A stretch of DNA of 64,000 nucleotides from Arthrobacter sp. UM1 (GTDB lineage Bacteria > Actinomycetota > Actinomycetes > Actinomycetales > Micrococcaceae), in the NCBI RefSeq assembly GCF_020483305.1, contig NZ_JACWAB010000007.1, forward strand, positions 1 through 64,000. The letters run 5' to 3'. The position numbers and the translations under genes were made by a program. Positions 25,326-33,063 of the stretch are shown here, in pieces; positions within the stretch are counted from its first letter, which is position 1, and every line of letters starts with the position of its first letter. Under the pieces are notes generated by a model. The model was not told the origin of the DNA. It saw only the letters and a program-made list of their open reading frames with translations, and searched no databases.

Positions 25326-26732
25326 ATGGCATCGAAGAGCTCCCGCACCGGCAAGGGCGGCCCCGCGTACCGCTGCACGGAGTGCGGCTGGACCACGGTC
25401 AAGTGGGTCGGCCGCTGTCCCGAGTGCCAGGCCTGGGGCACCGTGGAGGAGGTCGGCACCGTCGTCGCGCGCACCACGGCGGCGGCCAAGGTGGCCGAGC
25501 CCGCCCGGCGCATCGCGGACGTGGACGCCCGCACGGCGGACTACGTGACCACGGGCGTCGGGGAGATGGACCGGGTCCTCGGCGGCGGCCTCGTGCCCGG
25601 TGCCGTCCTGCTCCTGGCCGGAGAGCCCGGCGTCGGCAAGTCCTCGCTCCTGCTGGACGTCGCCGCGCGCTCGGCCCGCGCCGGAACAGGCTCGGCCTCC
25701 GGGAGCGGGGAGCCGGGGCGGAAGGTCCTCTACGTGACGGGGGAGGAGTCCGCGGCGCAGGTCAAGCTGAGGGCGGAGCGGATCGGCGCGGAGGCGGACA
25801 CGCTCTTCCTGACGGCGGAGACTGACCTCTCCCAGGCCCTCGGCCAGGTGGAGGCCGTGGACCCCTCGCTGCTCATCGTGGACTCGGTGCAGACGCTCTC
25901 CTCGCCGGAGGTGGACGGCTCGGCCGGCGGCGTCTCGCAGGTCCGGGAGGTGGCCGCGTCCATCATCAAGTCGGCCAAGGAGCGGGGCATGACCACCCTG
26001 CTCGTGGGCCACGTGACCAAGGACGGCTCCATCGCGGGCCCGCGCCTTCTGGAGCACCTCGTGGACGTCGTCCTCCAGTTCGAGGGTGAACGGCACTCCC
26101 GCCTCCGGCTGCTCCGTGCGGTCAAGAACCGCTACGGGCCCACGGATGAGGTGGGGTGTTTCGACCTCTCGGAGGCCGGCATCGTCGAGCTGACGGACCC
26201 CAGCGGGCTGTTCATCTCCCGGACCAAGGAGCCGGTGTCCGGGACGTGCATCTGCGTCACGCTGGAGGGCCGGCGGCCGCTTGTGGCCGAGGTGCAGGCG
26301 CTCGTGGCGGAGACGGCCAACGCCCAGCCGCGCCGGGCCACGAGCGGGCTGGACGGCTCCCGCGTGGCCATGATCCTCGCAGTCCTCCAGCAGCGGGCGC
26401 GGATGTCGCTGGCCAAGGACGACTCCTACGTGGCCACCGTGGGCGGAGTGCGCATCTCCGAGCCGGCGGTGGACCTCGCCGTCGCGCTGTCCGTGGCCTC
26501 GGCCAAGTCCGGCAAGCCGCTCCCCGAGCGGATGATCGCCTTCGGCGAGGTGGGCCTGGCCGGCGAGGTCCGCCCGGTTCCGGGCATCAGCCGCCGCATC
26601 CACGAGGCGTCCCGGATCGGCTTCACCCACGCCCTCGTCCCCGCCAGCCCGGACGGCCCGGGCACCCTTCCACCCGGCTTCCGGGTCAAGGAGGTCTCCA
26701 CCCTGACCGAGGCGCTCCAGCTCTTCTTCTAG
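25326..26732 (+). CDS. radA: DNA repair protein RadA
   Basis: The protein has 468 residues. It shows the four-Cys zinc finger (CTECGWTTVKWVGRCPEC), Walker A GEPGVGKSS, the RadA-specific KNRYGPTDEVGCF and a Lon-like C-terminal domain. RadA is a hexameric helicase acting on recombination intermediates in the nucleoid. The ATG at 25326 starts the family's usual N-terminus; an upstream in-frame start would add ten unconserved residues. disA lies downstream, a common actinobacterial and firmicute pairing. Confidence 0.96.
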   Translation: MASKSSRTGKGGPAYRCTECGWTTVKWVGRCPECQAWGTVEEVGTVVARTTAAAKVAEPARRIADVDARTADYVTTGVGEMDRVLGGGLVPGAVLLLAGEPGVGKSSLLLDVAARSARAGTGSASGSGEPGRKVLYVTGEESAAQVKLRAERIGAEADTLFLTAETDLSQALGQVEAVDPSLLIVDSVQTLSSPEVDGSAGGVSQVREVAASIIKSAKERGMTTLLVGHVTKDGSIAGPRLLEHLVDVVLQFEGERHSRLRLLRAVKNRYGPTDEVGCFDLSEAGIVELTDPSGLFISRTKEPVSGTCICVTLEGRRPLVAEVQALVAETANAQPRRATSGLDGSRVAMILAVLQQRARMSLAKDDSYVATVGGVRISEPAVDLAVALSVASAKSGKPLPERMIAFGEVGLAGEVRPVPGISRRIHEASRIGFTHALVPASPDGPGTLPPGFRVKEVSTLTEALQLFF

Positions 26733-26832
26733 GCCCGGCCGGGCATGGAGGCCTCCGGGGAGCGGGCGAGGGGGGCGCCTGGGGCTCGTCCACGGGAACG
26801 GCCCTGGTTTCAACGGGCCCGCCCAGGCCACC

Positions 26833-26945
26833 CGGCACACGGGCCGCCCTGCACCCAGACCGCTCAGCACGCCGGCGGCCCAGCACACAAACGGCCCAGC
26901 ACGCCAACAGCCCAGCACACAAACGGTCCCAGCGCACAGGCCGCC
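26833..26945. repeat. Seven imperfect 16-bp tandem repeats
   Basis: Units of the form CAGCACACAAACGGCC follow one another from 26833 to 26945. The central ones differ at a few bases and one has 17 bp. They fill the middle of the 347-bp gap between radA and disA. No coding potential is convincing there. Confidence 0.75.
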
Positions 26946-27079
26946 CGCATAAGATGGAAAGACGCTGCCAGGCGCTGCCGCACGGCATCCGCACTCACCC
27001 GCAGCGTCACCTGTCTCCTCTGCGCACCGCCCTCGCGCTCCCGCGCAACGCCCCTTCATCTGAGCCCCCGAAAGAGCCC

Positions 27080-28204
27080 ATGCCTCCCCACGTCGAAAGC
27101 CTGCTGCGGGACGCCCTCCAGCGCGTCGCCCCAGGCACAGCCCTGCGCGAAGGCCTCGAGCGCATCCTCCGAGGCCGCACGGGCGCGCTCATCGTCTTGG
27201 GCGACGGAAAAGCCGTCGCAGACCTCTCCGCCGGCGGGTTCGCCATCAACACCGAGTTCACTCCGGCCCGGCTGCGCGAGCTCGCCAAGATGGACGGCGG
27301 CATCGTGCTCAGCCGGGACGCCTCGGAGATCCGCTCCGCAGCGGTCCACTTCATGCCGGTCTCAGACCGCGAGGCCACCGAGTCCGGCACCCGCCACCGC
27401 ACCGCCGAGCACATCTCCGTGGTCACAGGCCTGCCGGTCATCACGGTGTCCGCGTCGATGAACATCATCGCCCTCTTCGTGGACGGCCGCCGCCACACCC
27501 TGGACCGCCCGGAGGTCATCCTCGACCGCGCCAACCAGGCCCTCAACACCCTGGAGCGCTACCGGGAGCGGCTCGAGTCCGTCATGGACCACCTCACCTC
27601 CCAGGAGCTCGAAGGCTCCGCGTCCGTCCGGGACCTCGCCCTCGCGCTCCAGAGGCAGGAGATGGTGCGGCGCATCATCGCGGAGATCTCCTCCTACGCC
27701 CTCGAGCTCGGCACGGAGGGCCGCCTCGTGACGCTGCAGCTGGAGGAGCTCGCCGCCGGCACCGAGGGCAACACGGAGACCCTGCTCCGGGACTACGCCG
27801 CGCTCCGCCTCCTCGCCGCGGACGCCGGTCCGCGCCTGCCTGCCGGCCTCGAGTACCTTCTCGACGCCGGCCTGGAGGAGGACGAGGTCATCGCCCGCCA
27901 GAGCGCCTCCCTCGCGGAGCTCTCCAACGCGGACCTCGTGGACCTCGGCTGCGTCGCGCAGATTCTCGGGGCCAACCCGGGGACCTCGTCGATCGACCAG
28001 GTCGTCGAGCCCCGCGGCCTCCGCCTCCTCGGGCACGTGCGGAACCTCCCGCGGGCCGTGGCGGAGCGGATCGCCGAGCAGCTCGGCGGCCTCCCGGGGC
28101 TGCTCGCCGCGGAGACATCAGAGCTCAAGGCGGTGGAGGGCGTCGGCGAGCACCGGGCCCGGATCATCCGCGAGACGCTCGGCCGCATCGCCGAGCACCA
28201 CTAG
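27080..28204 (+). CDS. disA: Diadenylate cyclase (DNA integrity scanning protein)
   Basis: The protein has 374 residues. It has an N-terminal DAC domain (about 1-150), a helical linker and C-terminal helix-hairpin-helix modules (LAAETSELKAVEGVGEHRARIIRETL). It makes cyclic di-AMP from two ATP while scanning DNA. The RHR motif is intact (SGTRHRTAEH). The other active-site motif, normally DGA, reads MDGGIVLS, a conservative Ala-to-Gly change. A conserved neighbour of radA. Confidence 0.95.
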   Translation: MPPHVESLLRDALQRVAPGTALREGLERILRGRTGALIVLGDGKAVADLSAGGFAINTEFTPARLRELAKMDGGIVLSRDASEIRSAAVHFMPVSDREATESGTRHRTAEHISVVTGLPVITVSASMNIIALFVDGRRHTLDRPEVILDRANQALNTLERYRERLESVMDHLTSQELEGSASVRDLALALQRQEMVRRIIAEISSYALELGTEGRLVTLQLEELAAGTEGNTETLLRDYAALRLLAADAGPRLPAGLEYLLDAGLEEDEVIARQSASLAELSNADLVDLGCVAQILGANPGTSSIDQVVEPRGLRLLGHVRNLPRAVAERIAEQLGGLPGLLAAETSELKAVEGVGEHRARIIRETLGRIAEHH

Positions 28205-28324
28205 CGCGGCCGCACCGACTCACCAGACGGCGGCACCGACCGGCCGCACCGACTCACCGGGCGGTGTTGCGGACTCGCCGTACTCCGCGGCCGAGACGCC
28301 GCCGTCGGGCCGGGCCGAACCGCC

Positions 28325-28981
28325 CTACTGGCCCCCGATGTCGAACGACGCCGGAGCCGAGGTCACCTTCCCGAGCTTGCCCACGAGCTGCATCGTGCCG
28401 GGATCGGCCTTGCCGCCGGCCGTCTTGCAGCCGGGCGCGCTCTTGTGCTGGTCCCACGTGAAACGGGCCGTCTCCGAGGCGCCGGGCTTGACGTTCTTGA
28501 GGAGGTCCTCGCCGCCGGTCTGGCAGTCCTTCGTGGAGAAGACCGGCGAGTTCCCGTTCATGACGCGGAACTCCATGCTCTTGGTGCCGAGGTTGATGAC
28601 GCACGACTCACTCGACGTATTGGTCACCTTCATGATGAGCACCGGCTTCTCCCCCGGCTTGTAGCTCTGCTTGTCCGTGCTCATGTCCACCTGCACGAAC
28701 TCGTCGTAGCAGAGCGGGTACTCCTCCGAGGAGGCGCTCGGCTTGGAGGTCCCGCTCGGCTTCGGCGTGGACGAGGCCGACGCGGACGGCGACGATGAGC
28801 CCTCGCTCTTCTGCGCAGACGGCGCGGGCACGGATCCGGACTCCGGCGGCTGCGATCCGCTTCCGCCCACGAGCTTGGAGATCCCCGCAATGAGCGCCCA
28901 CACCAGCGCGATCACGAGCGCAAGCACCACCACAGCCGCGATCCTGCGGCGGCGGTAGACGTCCGGGCTCTGTCTCGGCAT
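28325..28981 (-). CDS. Membrane-anchored protein with Ser/Pro linker and extracellular beta domain
   Basis: The protein has 218 residues. Arg-rich residues 8-14 precede one membrane helix (IAAVVVLALVIALVWALIAG), then a 45-residue Ser/Pro/Lys linker, then a domain with four Cys (LCYDEFV, SSESCVINL, STKDCQTGG, SAPGCKTAG) and beta-strand character, suggesting two disulfides outside the cell. The function is unknown. It diverges from mutY across a dispersed palindrome. Confidence 0.75.
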   Translation of the reverse strand: MPRQSPDVYRRRRIAAVVVLALVIALVWALIAGISKLVGGSGSQPPESGSVPAPSAQKSEGSSSPSASASSTPKPSGTSKPSASSEEYPLCYDEFVQVDMSTDKQSYKPGEKPVLIMKVTNTSSESCVINLGTKSMEFRVMNGNSPVFSTKDCQTGGEDLLKNVKPGASETARFTWDQHKSAPGCKTAGGKADPGTMQLVGKLGKVTSAPASFDIGGQ

Positions 28982-29089
28982 GGCACTGGCCTCCGGTCGG
29001 GGTGTGGGGTTCCCTCCGAGTCTACGGCGTGGAAGGACGACGACGGCGGCGCCCCGCCCCGGCCTGCCCCGCTCAGCCCCGCCCTCCCG

Positions 29090-29147
29090 GTTTGTGGCGC
29101 GTTTCGTGCAGAATCGGGCCGGATTTCGCACGAAACGCGCCACAAAC
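29090..29147. repeat. Dispersed palindrome, copy C
   Basis: The arms carry GTTTGTGGCGCGTTTCGTGC and the complement, with two mismatched positions near the loop. This copy lies between divergent genes, directly in front of the mutY promoter, so the family is not only a terminator. Confidence 0.9.
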
Positions 29148-29180
29148 GGAGGAGGAGCCCGCCCCCTCTAGGCTGGACAG

Positions 29181-30176
29181 GTGACCACCCCGGAGAAGCC
29201 GCCCGCCCCGCACAGCCGCAGCCCGCACAGCCGCAGCCCGCGCAGCCGCCCCTCAGCCGAGCCGGCCTCGTCCCCGAGCGTCTCCCCCGCCCGCGCCGCG
29301 TCCCTGCACCGCCGCACCCTCGCCTGGTTCGACGAGCACGAGCGGGACCTCCCCTGGCGCGAGCCCGGCACGAGCCCCTGGGGCGTCTTCATCAGCGAGA
29401 TCATGTCGCAGCAGACGCCCGTGGCCCGCGTCGCTCCGATCTGGCGCGAGTGGATGGAGCGCTGGCCCACGCCGGCCGCCTTCGCCGCGGACCCGGAGTC
29501 CGAGGCCGTCCGCGCCTGGGGCCGCCTCGGCTACCCCCGCCGGGCACGCCGCCTCCACCAGGCCGCGGTGGCGATGGTCGAGGACCATGACGGCGCGGTC
29601 CCCTCGACCGAGGCCGAGCTGCTCGCCCTGCCCGGCGTCGGCGCGTACACGGCGGCCGCCGTCGCCGCCTTCGCGTTCGGGCGCCACGCCGTCGTCGTCG
29701 ACACCAACATCCGGCGCGTCAACGCGCGCTGGGAGACGGGGAACGCGCTGCCGGAGCCGAGCCTGACGCGGCGGGAGTCGCAGCTTGCGGCGGAGCTCGT
29801 GCCGGACGAGGCATCCGGCGAGTCGGCCCGGTACAACGTGGCGGTCATGGAGCTCGGCGCGCTCGTCTGCACGGCGAAGGCGCCGAAGTGCGGGGAGTGC
29901 CCGCTCGAGTCGGACTGCGCGTGGGTGGCGGCGGGCCGCCCCGAGCCGCACTACACCCCCAAGGGCCAGGCGTGGGCGGGGACCAACCGGCAGATCCGCG
30001 GCGGGATCGTCGAGGCGCTGCGCCAGAGCGAGGACGGCCTCGGCCGCGAGGAGCTCCTCGCCCGCGTCTCCGAGGCGACGACGCCGACGCCCGCTCCCGA
30101 GCGCCTCGCCTCCTGCCTCGCGGACCTCCTCTCCGAGGGCATGGTGCGCGACGACGGCGAGCGCCTTCACCTCTGA
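29181..30176 (+). CDS. mutY: A/G-specific adenine DNA glycosylase
   Basis: The protein has 331 residues. The helix-hairpin-helix LPGVGAYTAAAVAAFAFG, catalytic Asp in VVVDTNIRRVNARW and a [4Fe-4S] ligand set (CTAKAPKCGECPLESDC) define MutY/HhH-GPD. It removes adenine opposite 8-oxoguanine. It is shorter than E. coli MutY at the C-terminus, which is common in actinobacteria. The first 35 residues are a Ser/Pro/Arg repeat encoded by about three 15-bp DNA repeats. TAGGCT at 29169-29174, six nt before the GTG, suggests a leaderless message. Confidence 0.93.
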   Translation: MTTPEKPPAPHSRSPHSRSPRSRPSAEPASSPSVSPARAASLHRRTLAWFDEHERDLPWREPGTSPWGVFISEIMSQQTPVARVAPIWREWMERWPTPAAFAADPESEAVRAWGRLGYPRRARRLHQAAVAMVEDHDGAVPSTEAELLALPGVGAYTAAAVAAFAFGRHAVVVDTNIRRVNARWETGNALPEPSLTRRESQLAAELVPDEASGESARYNVAVMELGALVCTAKAPKCGECPLESDCAWVAAGRPEPHYTPKGQAWAGTNRQIRGGIVEALRQSEDGLGREELLARVSEATTPTPAPERLASCLADLLSEGMVRDDGERLHL

Positions 30177-30220
30177 CCGGCCCGGCCGCGGAGAACGCGC
30201 CTCGGGACGGCCACCCGGCG

Positions 30221-30880
30221 TCACCTCTGTCCGGCCCGGCCCCTCGTCCGCGAGGCCACGTACACCGCCGCCTCCACCCGGGACGCGAGGCCCAGCTTGG
30301 ACAGGGCGCTGGAGACGTGGGACTTGGCGGTCGTCTCGGCCATGTCGAGCGTCCGCGCGATCATCCGGTTCGAGAGCCCCTGCCCGATGCACTCCATGAC
30401 CGCCGTCTCCCGCGGCGTGAGCTCCTGCGGCGGCCACTCTCCCGCCGGCTCGGGGTCCCGGTGCTCGGCGATGGTCCGCATGACCGCCTCGGTGATGACC
30501 GGATCGAGAATGCTGTGCCCCTCGGCCACGGCCGTGACGGCGTGGACGAGCTCCTCGGCGTCGATGGTCTTGAGCACGTAGCCCTTGGCCCCCGCCCGGA
30601 TGGCGGCCACGACGTCCGCGTCCAGGTCGAACGCGCTGATGATGAGCACCCGCCCCGCGCCCGCCTCGACGATCTCCCGCGTGGCCTCGATCCCGCTCCC
30701 CTGCGGCATGCGGATGTCCATGAGCACGACGTCGGGCGCGAGGGCCTTGGCCATCGAGACGCCCTGCTCGCCGGTGGAGGCCTCGCCGACCACCGAGAAC
30801 CCGGCGGCCTCGAGGATCATGCGCAGGCCGGAGCGGATGCTGCTGTGGTCGTCGACGAGGAGAAGGCGGCGGGCTGTCAC
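30221..30880 (-). CDS. NarL/LuxR-family response regulator
   Basis: The protein has 219 residues. The receiver domain has acidic residues DD(10-11), the phospho-acceptor Asp55 in LMDIRMP and Lys in GYVLKTID. The C-terminal LuxR helix-turn-helix reads LTPRETAVMECIGQGLSNRMIARTLDMAETTAKSHVSSALSKLG. The GTG at 30880 overlaps the kinase stop (GTGA). With the kinase it forms a two-component pair whose promoter faces that of the lanthipeptide cluster, so it is a candidate regulator of it (inference from position). Confidence 0.92.
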   Translation of the reverse strand: MTARRLLLVDDHSSIRSGLRMILEAAGFSVVGEASTGEQGVSMAKALAPDVVLMDIRMPQGSGIEATREIVEAGAGRVLIISAFDLDADVVAAIRAGAKGYVLKTIDAEELVHAVTAVAEGHSILDPVITEAVMRTIAEHRDPEPAGEWPPQELTPRETAVMECIGQGLSNRMIARTLDMAETTAKSHVSSALSKLGLASRVEAAVYVASRTRGRAGQR

Positions 30881-32256
30881 GGTTCGCTCCTGGGGTTCGG
30901 ATGGGAGGGGTCGGCTATGGCGGCGGGCGTCGGGTCTGGCGCGGCGGCGCGGGTCACAGCGGACACGCCGGCCGGCAGGCGCGGGATCTCGGCGACGAGG
31001 CTCCACTGGCCGTCCACGGGCCCGGCCGCGAAGGACCCGTGCGCGGCGCGCAGGCGCTCGCGCAGCGAGGCCAGCCCCAGCCGGGTCCCGGGCAGCGGCG
31101 ACGAAGCCTGGTCGGGCCGGGCGCCCAGCGGCGGGTCCTCCTGCGCGCCGGTCGTCCCCGCCGGCAGCGGATTGGAGAGGCGGACGACGACGACGTCCTG
31201 TCGCAGCTCCCAGGCGACCAGCACGTCCGCGCCCGGCGCGTGCTTGGCGGCGTTGAGCAGGCCTTCGTGCACCACCCGGTAGACCAGCCTGGAGGTCTCC
31301 GGGGACAGGCCGTCGAGCGGCGGCCCCTCCAGCCGGGCGTTCTGGCCCAGCGAACGGGAGCGGGCGGCGAGATCGTCCAGCCTCTCCGCCCCAGGCTCGA
31401 GGTCGGGGGCGCGGCCGGGCTCAAGCCCTGTGTCGAGGGCGCCCCCAGGGCCGGCCTCGGAGCCCCTGAGCAGGCCCTGATGCGGCCCCGCCCCTCGGAG
31501 GAGCGTGATCTGCTTCTTCATCTCCCCGAGCGCTTCCACGGCCTCGGAGCGGATCTGCCCCACGATCTCTCGACGGCGCTCGTCCTCCAGACCCGCCATC
31601 GCGGCCTGGGACTGCAGGGAGATGGCCGCAAGACGAGCGGAGACGGTGTCATGCAGCTCGGAGGCGAGGCGGACCCGCTCCTCCGCGAGGAGGAGCTCCG
31701 CCCGGTCCGAGGCGTTCTGCACCGCCGCCACCGCTGCCTCCCGCTCGGAGCGGCTCCTGGCACGCTCGGCCTCGGCGATCTGATGGGCGCTCTGCACGTC
31801 GAGCCCCCAGAAGGCGGGGAGCCAGGCGGCGATGAGGAAGATGAACGCCATGGTGGCGGCGAACGGCAGCCCACTCGCCCCGAAAGCCAGTCCACAGGCA
31901 CAGAGGGTAGCGGCGGCAAGCACCCCCAGGACAAGGCTCCGATGGGCCAGCCCCCAGCGCACGGCCGCGAGGTAGCAGGCATCGAAGAGGAAGAGCATCA
32001 GGGGAACGACGGCGCCCACCGCGAACGAGCCCACGGCAGACGCCACAGTCAGCGCATAGGCGGCCCGCGGCCATCGGTGGCGCAGCACGGCTCCCGCAAT
32101 GCCCGGGAGCGAGACCAGCACCACTGGGAAGAAGCCGTCCGGGCTCCACGACCACAGCTTGTTGCCGGGTCCGGAGGCGGAGACGAGCACGACGGCCAGA
32201 TAGACAGCACCGAAGAGGATTCCTGAGCGTGAGCTGGTTCTCCCCATGGTTTTCAT
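30877..32256 (-). CDS. Sensor histidine kinase (HisKA_3/NarX-DesK type)
   Basis: The protein has 459 residues. Several N-terminal helices (about residues 12-165) form a membrane sensor without a large extracellular loop. The phospho-acceptor His lies in ASELHDTVSARLAAISLQSQ; the ATP-binding domain shows NAAKHAPG (N box) and GLASLRERL (G box). A Gly/Glu-rich insert separates them. Two starts are possible (ATG 32256 or 32247); neither has a strong ribosome site. This sensor type often detects envelope stress or peptides. Confidence 0.9.
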   Translation of the reverse strand: MKTMGRTSSRSGILFGAVYLAVVLVSASGPGNKLWSWSPDGFFPVVLVSLPGIAGAVLRHRWPRAAYALTVASAVGSFAVGAVVPLMLFLFDACYLAAVRWGLAHRSLVLGVLAAATLCACGLAFGASGLPFAATMAFIFLIAAWLPAFWGLDVQSAHQIAEAERARSRSEREAAVAAVQNASDRAELLLAEERVRLASELHDTVSARLAAISLQSQAAMAGLEDERRREIVGQIRSEAVEALGEMKKQITLLRGAGPHQGLLRGSEAGPGGALDTGLEPGRAPDLEPGAERLDDLAARSRSLGQNARLEGPPLDGLSPETSRLVYRVVHEGLLNAAKHAPGADVLVAWELRQDVVVVRLSNPLPAGTTGAQEDPPLGARPDQASSPLPGTRLGLASLRERLRAAHGSFAAGPVDGQWSLVAEIPRLPAGVSAVTRAAAPDPTPAAIADPSHPNPRSEP

Positions 32257-32338
32257 GGTAACAGCCGGGAGACAAGGTAAATTGGCGTATACAACGTCAT
32301 AAAAAAACGATCTTACTCAGTTCCCACAAGAGAAACAA

Positions 32339-32380
32339 CCCCCTCTTAAAGAGGGGGTAGACCTCCTCCCAAAGGAGGAG
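32339..32380 (+). promoter_or_regulatory. Two tandem hairpins in the leader of the lanthipeptide cluster
   Basis: The first hairpin (32339-32357) is a 9-bp palindrome around CCCCCTCTT; the second (32363-32380) pairs CTCCTCC with GGAGGAG over a CAAA loop. They follow an AT-rich stretch (32272-32340) likely to hold the divergent promoters, and lie 69 nt before the GNAT start. The second hairpin would bury a ribosome-site-like GGAGGAG. No T-tract follows. They could be an attenuator or an operator. Confidence 0.5.
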
Positions 32381-32448
32381 AGGCTTCTGTGGCCCACCCC
32401 ATAGCGTCGAGTTCTGCGTCATACAAATCGACGAGGGGATGAATTCGG

Positions 32449-33063
32449 ATGGCTGAAGTCAGACTCAGAGGAATTTCATCTGAATCAGAAGCAGTCTTGG
32501 CAAGCAAGTGGTTCGGACCCACGAGCCGGGGAGCTTTCCTGACGAACGACATTCGGGAGAACGTTCAGGCAGGACAGCTCCTCGCCAAGAGCCAGGCCGG
32601 CGGTCTGCTGCTCTTCTGCGATGAGAACGATGTCCCCTTCGGGCTCGGGACGTTCACTCCGAAAGGGAACCCCCGAAACTATGAGGTCGCAGTCATCATC
32701 GGAGAGGAGAGCCTGTGGGAAACGGGCCGAGGGGCACTGGCGTCCTCCCTGCTCGTCGATCACCTGTTTCTGACACTTGATGCCCACAGAGTTTTCGCCA
32801 TGACGCTGGCCGTCAACCCCCATGCCATCAGCACACTTTCCACCGGCGGATTCCTGCTGGAGGCGCGGCTCCGGGATCACTACTTCGTCGACGGCCGGTT
32901 CGAGGACTGCCTCGTCTGGTCTCAGCTGCGCGAAGAATACGACAAGACGGTTGAGGCCTGCCACCCCGAGTCCGCGTTCGTCACCGCACCGTCAATCAGC
33001 CCGGAGATGCGGACGCGCGCTGAGCGCCTGCTTCTGCGCATTGCCGAGGACTGCGCGTCGTGA
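32449..33063 (+). CDS. GNAT acyltransferase of the lanthipeptide cluster
   Basis: The protein has 204 residues with the RimJ/RimL-type GNAT layout: VIIGEESLWETGRGALASSLLVDHLF (CoA/pantetheine loop), NPHAISTLSTGGFLLEARLRDHYFVDGRFEDCLVW (C-terminal motif). In goadvionin biosynthesis a GNAT (GdvG) joins an ACP-bound acyl chain to the N-terminus of the modified lanthipeptide. The same job is inferred here from position: first gene of the operon, its stop overlapping the LanKC start (GTGA). GAGGGG lies 10 nt before the ATG. It carries no signal or membrane segment. Confidence 0.8.
   Translation: MAEVRLRGISSESEAVLASKWFGPTSRGAFLTNDIRENVQAGQLLAKSQAGGLLLFCDENDVPFGLGTFTPKGNPRNYEVAVIIGEESLWETGRGALASSLLVDHLFLTLDAHRVFAMTLAVNPHAISTLSTGGFLLEARLRDHYFVDGRFEDCLVWSQLREEYDKTVEACHPESAFVTAPSISPEMRTRAERLLLRIAEDCAS

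Noticed and set aside
26833-26945. CRISPR array or coding repeat before disA
   Set aside because: Units of 16 bp abut without spacers and no reading frame with a start and ribosome site covers them.
23781-27059. A minus-strand ORF of 1092 residues opposite the FUSC gene and radA
   Set aside because: Composition is Arg/Gly/Ala-rich without domains, and both strands cannot code over this length. The plus-strand genes have clear motifs.
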